Source of the DNA: Wenzhouxiangella sp. | Lineage (GTDB): Bacteria; Pseudomonadota; Gammaproteobacteria; Xanthomonadales; Wenzhouxiangellaceae | Reading direction: 5' to 3' | Length of the DNA: 8,967 bases | NCBI GenBank assembly: GCA_021767625.1 | Contig: JAASTB010000069.1 | Span: 1-8,967, forward strand | Part shown: positions 1-6,268 of the stretch, one piece after another | Numbering within the stretch: the stretch's first letter is position 1 | How the letters are laid out: every line of letters starts with the position of its first letter | Program-made: the position numbers and the translations under genes | Notes under the pieces: generated by a model | The model's input: only the letters and a program-made list of their open reading frames with translations | Databases searched by the model: none | What the model was told of the DNA's origin: nothing

Positions 1-1194
1 ATCGACGTCGATGCCGGTGAGCGGCTCGGCGCGCATACCCTGGTTCTTGCCGACGGCAAGGTCGCCGAGCTGCGGCAGGGGCATCCGGCCTGGGCCGGGG
101 ACGTCGAGCGCATCGACCTGTCATCGCTGACCTGCCTGCCGGGCCTGATGGACATGCACACCCATCTGACGAGCCAGATGGGACCGTCTTCCTACATCGA
201 GGGTTTCACGCTCAATGAAGCGGACGTGGCCCTGCGCGGCGCGGAGTACGCCCGCAAGACCGTCGAGGCCGGTTTCACCACGGTGCGTGATCTGGGCGAT
301 TCCTTCAACGCCTCCCTCGCCCTTCGCGATGCAATCAACGCCGGGCGGGTTCCCGGTCCGCGCATCTTCACTTCGGCCAAGTCCCTGGCGACCACCGGCG
401 GGCACGCCGATCCGACCAACGGCTGGCGCTTCGACCTGGCCGGCGATCCGGGTCCGCGCGAAGGCGTGCTCAACGGCGTCGCCGAGGCGCGGGCGGCGGT
501 GCGGCAGCGCTACAAGGACGGCGCCGACCTGATCAAGATCACCGCCACCGGCGGCGTACTCAGCGTGGCCGCCAGCGGTGACAATGCGCAGTTCCGGATG
601 GACGAGCTCGAGGCGGTCATCCGGACCGCCGCCGACTACGGCATGCGCGTGGCCGCCCACACCCACGGCGCCGAAGGCATGCGGCGCGCCGTCGAGGCCG
701 GCATTCATTCCATCGAGCACGGCACCTACATGACCGACGAGATCATGGCGATGATGGTCGAGAAGGGGACCTGGCTCGTGCCGACCATCTCGGCGGGCAA
801 GTTCGTGGCCGAGAAGGCCGAGGTCGACGGCTACTTCCCGCCGGTGGTCGCCGCCAAGGCGCGCCGCATCGGCCCGGTCATCCAGGAGACCTTCTCGCGC
901 GCACACGCCGCCGGCGTGCCCATTGCCTTCGGCACCGACTGCGGCGTGTGTCCGCACGGTACCAACGCGAAGGAGTTCGGCTACATGGTCGAAGCCGGCA
1001 TGACGCCGGCCGACGCCCTGCGCACGGCCACGATCAATGCCGCACAACTGCTCGGCCGCGAAGCGGAACTCGGCCGCCTGCAGCCCGGCTACGCCGCCGA
1101 CCTGATCGCCGTCGACGGCAACCCGCTCGACGATGTCACGATCCTCGAAAACGTCCACTTCGTCATGCGCGACGGACAGGTCTTTCTCGATTGA
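1..1194 (+). CDS. Metal-dependent amidohydrolase, prolidase/imidazolonepropionase-like (5' partial)
   Basis: The frame is open from base 1, so the gene begins upstream of the window; the first in-frame ATG (148) lies inside the conserved metal-binding strand and is not the start. The 397 visible codons carry the amidohydrolase TIM-barrel metal ligands in order: His-x-His at codons 53-55 (MDMHTHL), a probable carboxylated Lys at 179 (LIKITATGG), His at 220-222 (AAHTHG), His 240 (IEHG) and Asp 313 (FGTDCG). The C-terminus returns to the small beta-sandwich (GYAADLIAVDGNPLDD), as usual in this superfamily. Homologues hydrolyse Xaa-Pro, Xaa-Arg/Lys or other N-acyl amino acid substrates, and many are exported. 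The substrate cannot be told from sequence, and any signal peptide would lie outside the window. It ends with TGA and converges on the operon at 1323-5568. Family assignment is firm, specificity is not. Confidence 0.9.
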   Translation: MDVDAGERLGAHTLVLADGKVAELRQGHPAWAGDVERIDLSSLTCLPGLMDMHTHLTSQMGPSSYIEGFTLNEADVALRGAEYARKTVEAGFTTVRDLGDSFNASLALRDAINAGRVPGPRIFTSAKSLATTGGHADPTNGWRFDLAGDPGPREGVLNGVAEARAAVRQRYKDGADLIKITATGGVLSVAASGDNAQFRMDELEAVIRTAADYGMRVAAHTHGAEGMRRAVEAGIHSIEHGTYMTDEIMAMMVEKGTWLVPTISAGKFVAEKAEVDGYFPPVVAAKARRIGPVIQETFSRAHAAGVPIAFGTDCGVCPHGTNAKEFGYMVEAGMTPADALRTATINAAQLLGREAELGRLQPGYAADLIAVDGNPLDDVTILENVHFVMRDGQVFLD

Positions 1195-1221
1195 TTGAAA
1201 CCACCGTATGCATTGAAGAAA

Positions 1222-1320
1222 AACCAGGGAACCACGGAATTCACTGAATGCACGGAATACCGCGCTTTAAATGAGGTCAGGTATCTTCCGTGTCATTCCG
1301 TGTCTTCCGTGGTTCAGGTT
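1222..1320. repeat. Inverted repeat built of tandem CACGGAA units, possible bidirectional terminator
   Basis: Two arms face each other across a loop at about 1261-1280. The outer 11 bases match perfectly (GAACCACGGAA at 1229-1239; TTCCGTGGTTC at 1305-1315), and the inner parts match with small mismatches and a one-base offset down to ATAC/GTAT next to the loop. Each arm is itself a short tandem array: the left has CACGGAATT, CACTGAATG and CACGGAATA at 9-base period, the right has three TTCCGTG copies spaced 9 to 10 bases. The element fills nearly all the gap between two convergent genes. On the minus strand the hairpin is followed by a T-rich run (complement of 1217-1223), and on the plus strand by GGTTATTTATT, so it could end transcription both ways. 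It looks like a dispersed extragenic repeat, but copy number cannot be judged from one window. Confidence 0.8.
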
Positions 1321-1322
1321 AT

Positions 1323-2441
1323 TTATTCACCGTAGCCGCTGAGTTCGAGATAGCCCCGTCCGAGTGATTTGCCGCTGTCTGCGTCTCGGACCCCGACGGC
1401 GCCTTCCCAGTAACTGACCGCGCCGCGCCAGCGCTGGTCGTCGAAGCGGGCGCTTACCGCCAGCGACAGGTCCTCGGACGGGATCGTGACGGTCCAGTCG
1501 AGCGGCCAGGTGTTGCCCTCGGTATCGCGCCACCGGCGTTGCGGCTTGGCGTTGAAGTCGTCCGGGCCGAGCGTCCTCGACGTGCCGTCCGGATAAATCA
1601 CCTTGCCCGCCGAAAATCGCGAAGCTTCGCCCTGGTCAGTGCGCAGCCGGTAGACCATCACGTCGCGCCCGTCGTCGAGCTGCAGCGAAAACCAGTCCCA
1701 TCCGGCCAGGTCGTCGGCGAGCTGGCTCGACCCCCATTCGCGGTCCAGCCAGGCCAGGCCTTCGACCGAAACCGCCCGGCCGTCGACCCGGACCTCGCCG
1801 GTCGCCTCCAGGCGGCTGATCGAGTAGTAGTGCGATGCATTGCCCGGCTGCGGGCCCTTGCGGCTGTAGCCGGCCTCGCCCTGCCGCACGACCGGGCGAA
1901 CCGCCGTCATCGCCAGGTCGAGGCCGAAGGTCCCGGCGGCGGCCGTCAGTTCGAAGCGATCGCCGTCTCGGGTCACCTGCCAGTCGCGCAGCCACCAGCG
2001 GTCCTCGGTGGCGCCGGCCAGGCCCAGCGCGCCGCGGGCGAAGCGTTCGGCCTGGTGGAAGACGCGTCCTTCGACGTCGCTCAGCGCCAGGTGGGCCATC
2101 CAGACCGCATCGGCGCTCCAGGCCGACTCCGGGCGCGGCGCGCGGTCGAGCTCGAAGCGGAACAAGGTGAACTGGAAGCCCCAGCGCCCGCCTCCGGGGC
2201 CCTGGAGGTTGCCGGTGAAATACCACCACTCGTTGCGATAGCCGGGATGCGCGGCGTGGTCGGCGGGAAAGGAAAAGGGGCGCGGTCCCGTGACCTGCCG
2301 GAAGCTCTCCGGCGCGTCGTTGAGCAGGCCGCTGGTGCTCAGCCGCCCGTCCGCGGCGGTCTGCGGGCGCGTCTGCCAGCCCAGCCAGGCGATCAGGGCC
2401 AGGGCGACGGCGGCGAGTGTCAGCAGGTCGCGGCGCATCAT
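1323..2441 (-). CDS. Exported CrtC/AttH-like lipocalin-domain protein of an ABC export cassette
   Basis: The 372-residue protein starts with a basic N-terminus and a hydrophobic stretch (about residues 5-21), so it is probably exported or membrane-anchored; there is no lipobox cysteine. The signature DHAAHPGYRNEWWYFTGNL (61-79) is typical of the family with carotenoid 1,2-hydratase (CrtC) and AttH of AttEFGH-type ABC systems. The later WLDREWGSSQL and GWDWFSLQLDDG segments also fit this two-lobed lipocalin fold. No carotenoid gene is nearby, so the AttH-like role as periplasmic partner of the adjacent ABC transporter is more likely than carotenoid hydration; the ligand is unknown. The start at 2441 overlaps the permease stop by four bases (ATGA), with GAAGG just upstream, showing translational coupling; the second ATG (2438) is a possible alternative. 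The open frame continues upstream across the permease, but that extension is a GC-rich shadow. It is the last gene of the operon. Confidence 0.85.
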   Translation of the reverse strand: MMRRDLLTLAAVALALIAWLGWQTRPQTAADGRLSTSGLLNDAPESFRQVTGPRPFSFPADHAAHPGYRNEWWYFTGNLQGPGGGRWGFQFTLFRFELDRAPRPESAWSADAVWMAHLALSDVEGRVFHQAERFARGALGLAGATEDRWWLRDWQVTRDGDRFELTAAAGTFGLDLAMTAVRPVVRQGEAGYSRKGPQPGNASHYYSISRLEATGEVRVDGRAVSVEGLAWLDREWGSSQLADDLAGWDWFSLQLDDGRDVMVYRLRTDQGEASRFSAGKVIYPDGTSRTLGPDDFNAKPQRRWRDTEGNTWPLDWTVTIPSEDLSLAVSARFDDQRWRGAVSYWEGAVGVRDADSGKSLGRGYLELSGYGE

Positions 2442-4867
2442 TCGGCCTTCAGTTCCGGAGCCGGATCGCGGCGGCCGATCCGCCAGGCCGGGTAGAGGCC
2501 GGCCAGCAGCCCGCACAGCAGCGCCAGGGGCAGCATGAGAGCCGGCGGTGTCAATGGCCAGCTCAGCGGCAGGCTCCAGCCGAAGGCGCGCGGCTGGATG
2601 ACCAGCGACAGGCCCAGGTGGATGGCGATCGACAGCGGCACGGCCACCAGCGCGGCGGCCAGCGCCAGGCCCGCGGTCTGGCAAACGACGAGGGCGTGCA
2701 GGCGGCCGCGGGTCAGGCCCAGGGCGCGCAGCGTGGCGTAGTCGCGCCGGCGCTCCAGGCCCATGGCCAGCAAGGCGCTGACCAGCGCGATCACCGCAAT
2801 CACGGCGACCAGGGCCGCCAGGGCCCAGGAGATGCGGAAGGTCCGGTCGAAAACGGCCAGGGTGGTTTCGCGTACCGACTCCCGGCTCGTAAGCTGCAGG
2901 TCCGGATCGATCGCGTGCAGTTGATCGGCGAGTGTCTCTTCGTCGATGACCGAACCGGAATAGTACAGCCCGAGACTGTCCCGGCGCCGGTCGTCGTAGA
3001 GCCGGCGGTAGAGGGGGGCGTGAATGGCGATGCTGCCGCGCTCGCTGGCATAGTCGCGGTAGACGGCGGCGACGGGAAACCGCCGTTCGCCGGCCGGTGT
3101 GTCCAGCCGGACCTGGTCGCCGACCCCGATCCGGTCGCGCCGTGCCAGCGGTTCGGAAACCACCACCGCCTCGCCGGCGCGGAATCCCTCGAAGGCGGCC
3201 GGGCCGTCGCCGGCGAGCCACTCGAATCCGGCCCAGGCGCGCGGCGGCAGGTCGTAAGCGATCAACTGCCGGCCGTCGGAGACGGTCACGCGCCGGGCGC
3301 TGGAGGTCTCGGCGATCCCCGGCAGGGTCGCCACCCGTTCGACGGTGGCGGGCTCCAGGCCGCCCTGGCTGGCGGTGACGTAGCTGTCGGCGCGCAGAAG
3401 GCGGTCGATCCAGTCGTCCACCGCGGCGCGGAAGCCGAGCACCATCATGGCCAGGCCGGTTGCCAGTGCGAGCGCCAGGCTCAGCGCGGCCAGGGCCGGC
3501 CGGATGCGTTTCTGTCCGGCCAGCAGCAGGGCCAGCGCGCGCCCCGGCAAGCTGGCCGGCGCGATTCGGCGCAGGGCCGAGAGTGCGCGCACGCCGAGTT
3601 CCGGCGCCAGCAGGGCGAAGCCGCCCAGGGCCAGGAACAGGGCCGCGAAGGCCACCGGCAGGCTGCGGCTGACCAGCACGACGGCCACGGAAGTGCCCAG
3701 CAACAGCAGCGCCGCGATCACGCCGGCGAGGCGTCGCCGCGGCTCGGGCGGCGGCTGGCGGAGAATGCGGCCGGGCGGAATTCGCCGCGCTTCGCCCAGC
3801 AGGCCCGCGACCGAGACCAGGGCCGTGCCGACCGCAGTCAGCCACACGAACGCGTAGAGCCCGACGTTGGGCTGCACGCCGGCGGGCGCCAGCAGACCGT
3901 AGAGCTCGGCGACCGGTACGCGCACCAGCCCGATCAGACCTTCTGCGAGCAGCGTGCCCAGTGCCAGCCCGACCAGCGCGCCGAGCCCGGCCAGGACCGC
4001 GGTCTCGATCAGCAGCAGCGCGGTGATTCGCCCGCTGGTGACGCCCACGGCGCGCAGCATGGCGATGCTGCGCCGGCGCTGTACCAGCAGGAAGCTCAGC
4101 ACGCTGAAGATGACGAAAAGGCCCACGGCGAGGCTGATCAGGCCCATTGCGCTGAGGTTGGCGCGCATGCCCTCGGTGAGGCGGGCGGCGGCGTCGCGGC
4201 GCTGGGCCGCGCTGCCGAGCTCGAGCGAGTCCGGGAGCCTTTCCCGCAGCCAGGCGCTCGCCGCGGCGGGGGCGTCGATCCAGCTCAGCTCACCCTGGCG
4301 GCCGGTTGCGGCCTGCAGTGCGGCGATATCCATCAGCAGGCGGTCGTCGAGTTCCCGCCCGGCCGGGAGCGGACCGACGAGTTCGAGTTCGAGCTTCCGA
4401 TCGCCCAACGAGACGGTCAGTTCCTCGCCTGCGGCGAGCCCCAGCCGTTCGAGCGTCGAGGCATTGGCGGCCGCCGCCTCGGGCGAAGCCAGAAGGTCGG
4501 CGAGGAGATCGGGTGGCAGCAGGCCGCGGCCGCCGCCGGAGAAGGGGTCGATTCCCAGCAGTTCGATCCGCTGCTCGCCGACGGTCACGCGCTGTCTCAG
4601 CACCGGCGTGAGCGGCGGCGACCCCTGCTGCAGGGCCAGCTTCCGGAACAGGTCCTCGTCGAGCGGACCGTCGGGTGCACTGACGCGCACGCTGTCGCGG
4701 CCGGCGAGGGCGTCGGCGGCGCCGTCGAGCGACTCGATCAGCACGTCTCGCATCAGGGCCACGCCGGTCATCACCGCAACGCCGGCGGCCATGCCGGTCA
4801 GCGCGAGCACGAGCTGGCCCGGGTGACGGCGGAAGAAGCGCCGCGATGACTGGAACAGCAGCCGCAT
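2438..4867 (-). CDS. ABC transporter permease with two FtsX/MacB-like modules
   Basis: This is an 809-residue inner-membrane protein. It opens with a short cytoplasmic segment and TM1 (about 18-40), then a periplasmic domain of roughly 200 residues, then a helix at about 243-263. The first cytoplasmic motif RRRSIAMLRAVG (265-276) follows, then further helices. The pattern repeats in the second half: a periplasmic domain, a helix, the matching motif RRRDYATLRALG (706-717), and closing helices ending in GLLAGLYPAWRIGRRDP. About ten membrane segments are visible. The duplicated architecture and length match YbbP-type permeases; AttF and AttG would correspond to the halves. Such permeases work with a YbbA/LolD-type ATPase, often moving lipophilic substrates or driving periplasmic work rather than classic import. 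The start at 4867 shares one base with the ATPase stop (TGATG). The open frame runs 113 codons further upstream, but that part lies over the ATPase gene and reads as arginine/proline-rich shadow. Confidence 0.93.
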   Translation of the reverse strand: MRLLFQSSRRFFRRHPGQLVLALTGMAAGVAVMTGVALMRDVLIESLDGAADALAGRDSVRVSAPDGPLDEDLFRKLALQQGSPPLTPVLRQRVTVGEQRIELLGIDPFSGGGRGLLPPDLLADLLASPEAAAANASTLERLGLAAGEELTVSLGDRKLELELVGPLPAGRELDDRLLMDIAALQAATGRQGELSWIDAPAAASAWLRERLPDSLELGSAAQRRDAAARLTEGMRANLSAMGLISLAVGLFVIFSVLSFLLVQRRRSIAMLRAVGVTSGRITALLLIETAVLAGLGALVGLALGTLLAEGLIGLVRVPVAELYGLLAPAGVQPNVGLYAFVWLTAVGTALVSVAGLLGEARRIPPGRILRQPPPEPRRRLAGVIAALLLLGTSVAVVLVSRSLPVAFAALFLALGGFALLAPELGVRALSALRRIAPASLPGRALALLLAGQKRIRPALAALSLALALATGLAMMVLGFRAAVDDWIDRLLRADSYVTASQGGLEPATVERVATLPGIAETSSARRVTVSDGRQLIAYDLPPRAWAGFEWLAGDGPAAFEGFRAGEAVVVSEPLARRDRIGVGDQVRLDTPAGERRFPVAAVYRDYASERGSIAIHAPLYRRLYDDRRRDSLGLYYSGSVIDEETLADQLHAIDPDLQLTSRESVRETTLAVFDRTFRISWALAALVAVIAVIALVSALLAMGLERRRDYATLRALGLTRGRLHALVVCQTAGLALAAALVAVPLSIAIHLGLSLVIQPRAFGWSLPLSWPLTPPALMLPLALLCGLLAGLYPAWRIGRRDPAPELKAE

Positions 4868-5568
4868 CAGTGCTCGTGCAGCCGTCCGGCGCGCAGCTGG
4901 TACCGGCGGTCGCAGACCGCCGCGGCCTCGGGGTTGTGGGTCACCAGCACCAGCGCACAGCCGCGCTCTGCCGTGACCCGGTCGAACAGGGCCAGGACGC
5001 GTCCGGCCGCCGCTTCGTCCAGGCTGCCGGTGGGTTCGTCGGCCAGCAGCAGTTCCGGGCCGTGGACGAGCGCGCGGGCGATGGCGACCCGCTGTTTTTC
5101 GCCGCCGGAAAGCTGCCCGGGCATGCGCTCGAGCAGCGACGCGACGCCCAGGGTCTCGGCCAGGGCTTCGGCCGCACCGCTGTCGCGGTCGAGTCCGTTG
5201 AGCCACAGCGGCAGGGCGATGTTTTCGCGCACGTCGAGCGAGTCGATCAGGTTGAAGTCCTGGAACACCAGGCCGATGTTTCGCGCCCGGAAGCGGGTCA
5301 GGCCGGGTTCGGGGATCGCCGCGAGCGACTCGCCCAGCACCGCGACCGAGCCTTCATCCGGCCGGTCCATTCCGGCGGCGAGATTGAGCAGGGTGGATTT
5401 TCCCGAGCCCGAGGCGCCCATCACGGCGACGCGCTCGCCGCGCCGGACTTCGAGATCCAGCCTGTCGAGCACGGGCACGACCCGATCGCCTGCGCCGAAG
5501 CGGCGGGTCACGCCGCTGAGCACCAGTGCCGGGGCGTTCGGTGCGCTGTTGTCGACCATGGGAAACAT
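4867..5568 (-). CDS. ABC transporter ATP-binding protein, LolD/YbbA/AttE type
   Basis: The 233-residue cytoplasmic ATPase is complete. Walker A is GASGSGKST (51-59), the Q-loop glutamine is Q103 (FQDFNLI), the ABC signature is LSGGE (153-157), Walker B runs into the catalytic Glu (LLLADEPTGSLD, E178), and the switch His is H211 (VTHN). The EPTGSLD D-loop and short length place it in the MacB/LolD/YbbA group that powers FtsX-like permeases, in agreement with the next gene. It would hydrolyse ATP to drive the 809-residue permease. It is the first gene of the operon. The ATG at 5568 is chosen as the first in-frame ATG, with a weak GTGAG upstream; ATG at 5559 is an alternative losing three residues. 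The exact substrate is unknown. Confidence 0.95.
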   Translation of the reverse strand: MFPMVDNSAPNAPALVLSGVTRRFGAGDRVVPVLDRLDLEVRRGERVAVMGASGSGKSTLLNLAAGMDRPDEGSVAVLGESLAAIPEPGLTRFRARNIGLVFQDFNLIDSLDVRENIALPLWLNGLDRDSGAAEALAETLGVASLLERMPGQLSGGEKQRVAIARALVHGPELLLADEPTGSLDEAAAGRVLALFDRVTAERGCALVLVTHNPEAAAVCDRRYQLRAGRLHEH

Positions 5569-5590
5569 CGCTCACGAGGGGCTCGGAGGC

Positions 5591-5596
5591 ATTATG
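5591..5596 (-). promoter_or_regulatory. Possible -10 element for the ABC operon
   Basis: On the minus strand this reads CATAAT, five of six matches to TATAAT, and would start transcription about 16 bases before the ATPase ATG. No acceptable -35 lies at 16-18 bases; TTGATG is present but only 10 bases away. The call is therefore weak. Confidence 0.25.
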
Positions 5597-5686
5597 AAAG
5601 AAACGGCATCAAGGCCGGGGGAACTTTCGGCGACCGCGCGGCTCAAACACTGCGTGCTTTGCGGACTGTGTTTCAAGTCACTTTTC

Positions 5687-5716
5687 TTGGCATTCCTGCA
5701 TCAGCTGTGGTAGACT
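5687..5716 (+). promoter_or_regulatory. Sigma-70-like promoter with extended -10, reading toward panD
   Basis: TTGGCA (5687-5692, five of six to TTGACA) and TAGACT (5711-5716, four of six to TATAAT) are 18 bases apart. TGG directly before TAGACT gives the TGn extended -10. Predicted start is near 5723-5724. The -10 sits inside the perfect inverted repeat GTGGTA-GACT-TACCAC (5707-5722), which could be an operator. Confidence 0.6.
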
Positions 5717-5723
5717 TACCACC

Positions 5724-5829
5724 AACCTTGGCAAAACCGCAACGGAATACCAAGGTCGCAGGGCGCGAAGCGAGGTACATCACTCCGACATCAGTTGCCC
5801 CTCCCTCGACCAGGGGAGGGGTTTTTTTT
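5724..5829 (+). ncRNA. Candidate ~106-nt structured small RNA or attenuator leader upstream of panD
   Basis: The transcript predicted from the promoter at 5687-5716 would begin almost at once with a 7-bp perfect stem, ACCTTGG (5725-5731) with CCAAGGT (5750-5756). Its 18-nt loop holds a smaller CCG-CAA-CGG hairpin (5737-5745). A purine-rich linker follows, with ACATCA twice, 11 bases apart (5777, 5788). The unit ends in a strong intrinsic terminator. There is no ATG, and no plausible leader peptide with a start and ribosome site, so it appears non-coding. No + strand gene exists between 1194 and here, so the terminator must serve a transcript that starts in this gap. It may be a free sRNA or a leader attenuating panD-pgi. 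I did not recognise a riboswitch class or known sRNA. Two weak alternative pairings exist: GGCAA (5730-5734) with TTGCC (5795-5799), and CGAGG (5771-5775) with CCTCG (5804-5808). The second would disrupt the terminator. Confidence 0.55.
5798..5829 (+). terminator. Strong intrinsic (Rho-independent) terminator before panD
   Basis: The stem pairs CCCCTCCC (5798-5805) with GGGAGGGG (5814-5821); a further U-G pair leaves the six-base loop CGACCA. Eight T residues follow immediately (5822-5829). The T-tract lies on the + strand side only, which fixes the direction. It is 44 bases upstream of the panD ATG. Confidence 0.9.
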
Positions 5830-5861
5830 GGACCACTCACAGGTCATCCCACTGGATTCAC

Positions 5862-5865
5862 GGGG
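5862..5865 (+). promoter_or_regulatory. Probable ribosome binding site of panD
   Basis: GGGG (5862-5865) lies eight bases before ATG 5874 and is the only purine run at suitable distance. It supports 5874 rather than the ATG four codons later (5886) as the start. Confidence 0.4.
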
Positions 5866-5873
5866 TCATCGAC

Positions 5874-6254
5874 ATGCAGCTTACGATGTTGAAAGGCAAG
5901 ATTCACCGCGCCACGGTCACCCGGGTCGAGCGTGACTACGAAGGCTCCTGCGCCATCGACGAGACGCTGCTCGAGGCGGCGGGAATTCTCGAGCACGAAC
6001 AAGTACATATCTACAACATCACCAGCGGCGAGCGCTTCGTGACCTACGCCATTCGCGGCGAGCGCGGCAGCGGCGTGATCTCGGTTAACGGGGCGGCCGC
6101 GCACAAGGCCGACGAGGGCGACCTCGTCATCATCGCCGCCTATGCGCGCATGAGCGAGGCCGAGGCCGCCGGACACGAACCGCATCTCGTCTATCCCGAC
6201 GCCGACAACCGCATCGCGCGCACGGCCGGGCGGATTCCCGTCCAGGCGGCCTGA
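5874..6254 (+). CDS. panD: Aspartate 1-decarboxylase
   Basis: PanD converts L-aspartate to beta-alanine, the amine half of pantothenate and so of coenzyme A; it is a cytoplasmic tetramer. The 126-residue proenzyme has the family's usual length and is colinear with E. coli PanD. The self-cleavage site is Gly24-Ser25 (YEGSCAID), Ser25 becoming the pyruvoyl cofactor. The other active-site positions are present: Lys9, His11, Tyr22, Arg54, Thr57, Tyr58 and Asn72 (SVNGAAAH). The C-terminal IPVQAA also matches. Enterobacterial PanD needs PanZ/PanM for maturation; none is encoded here. panB and panC are not adjacent, although I recall panB-panC-panD-pgi order in xanthomonads. pgi follows after 14 bases, so the two are probably co-transcribed. 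The only promoter I see upstream is separated from the gene by an intrinsic terminator. Confidence 0.98.
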   Translation: MQLTMLKGKIHRATVTRVERDYEGSCAIDETLLEAAGILEHEQVHIYNITSGERFVTYAIRGERGSGVISVNGAAAHKADEGDLVIIAAYARMSEAEAAGHEPHLVYPDADNRIARTAGRIPVQAA

Positions 6255-6268
6255 CTCCGGCCGGCCGA

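Larger units (their letters stand above)
5569..5873. other. Divergent intergenic region between ABC operon and panD
   Basis: These 305 bases separate the divergent ATPase and panD starts and contain no convincing ORF. Besides the promoter, structured RNA and terminator listed separately, two minor signals are visible. One is an inverted repeat AAACAC (5645-5650) / GTGTTT (5668-5673) whose centres are 23 bases apart. The other is a direct repeat GGTCATC at 5842-5848 and 5864-5870, exactly 22 bases apart and just upstream of the panD start. Either could be a regulator site, but neither matches a site I recognise. Local composition is visibly less GC-rich than the genes, especially at 5640-5760, as expected for a promoter region. 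Confidence 0.8.

Noticed and set aside
121..1158. A 345-codon minus-strand frame opposite the amidohydrolase.
   Set aside because: It is His/Gly/Arg/Val-rich shadow with no motif, while the plus strand carries all amidohydrolase metal ligands.
2442..3845. A 468-codon in-frame upstream extension of the AttH-like gene.
   Set aside because: It overlaps the permease in another frame and reads as Arg/Pro/Gly-rich sequence. The true N-terminus, with a hydrophobic export segment, begins at 2441 in a stop/start overlap.
2417..4849. An 810-codon + strand open frame, almost fully antisense to the permease gene.
   Set aside because: Its translation is Q/G/R/A-rich with no recognisable domain. The opposite strand encodes a clear membrane protein. 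GC-rich codon bias removes stops from this frame.
5724..5829. Known riboswitch classes (c-di-GMP-I, SAH, TPP, cobalamin, fluoride) for the panD leader.
   Set aside because: GGCAAAACC and GCGCGAAGC superficially recall the c-di-GMP-I core, but the order and spacing of its conserved segments are not met. Diagnostic core strings of the other classes are absent.
4846..5892. A + strand frame crossing the ATPase gene, the intergenic region and the panD start.
   Set aside because: It is antisense to a complete ATPase, and its 3' part translates the terminator and structured leader. It has no domain and no ribosome site.
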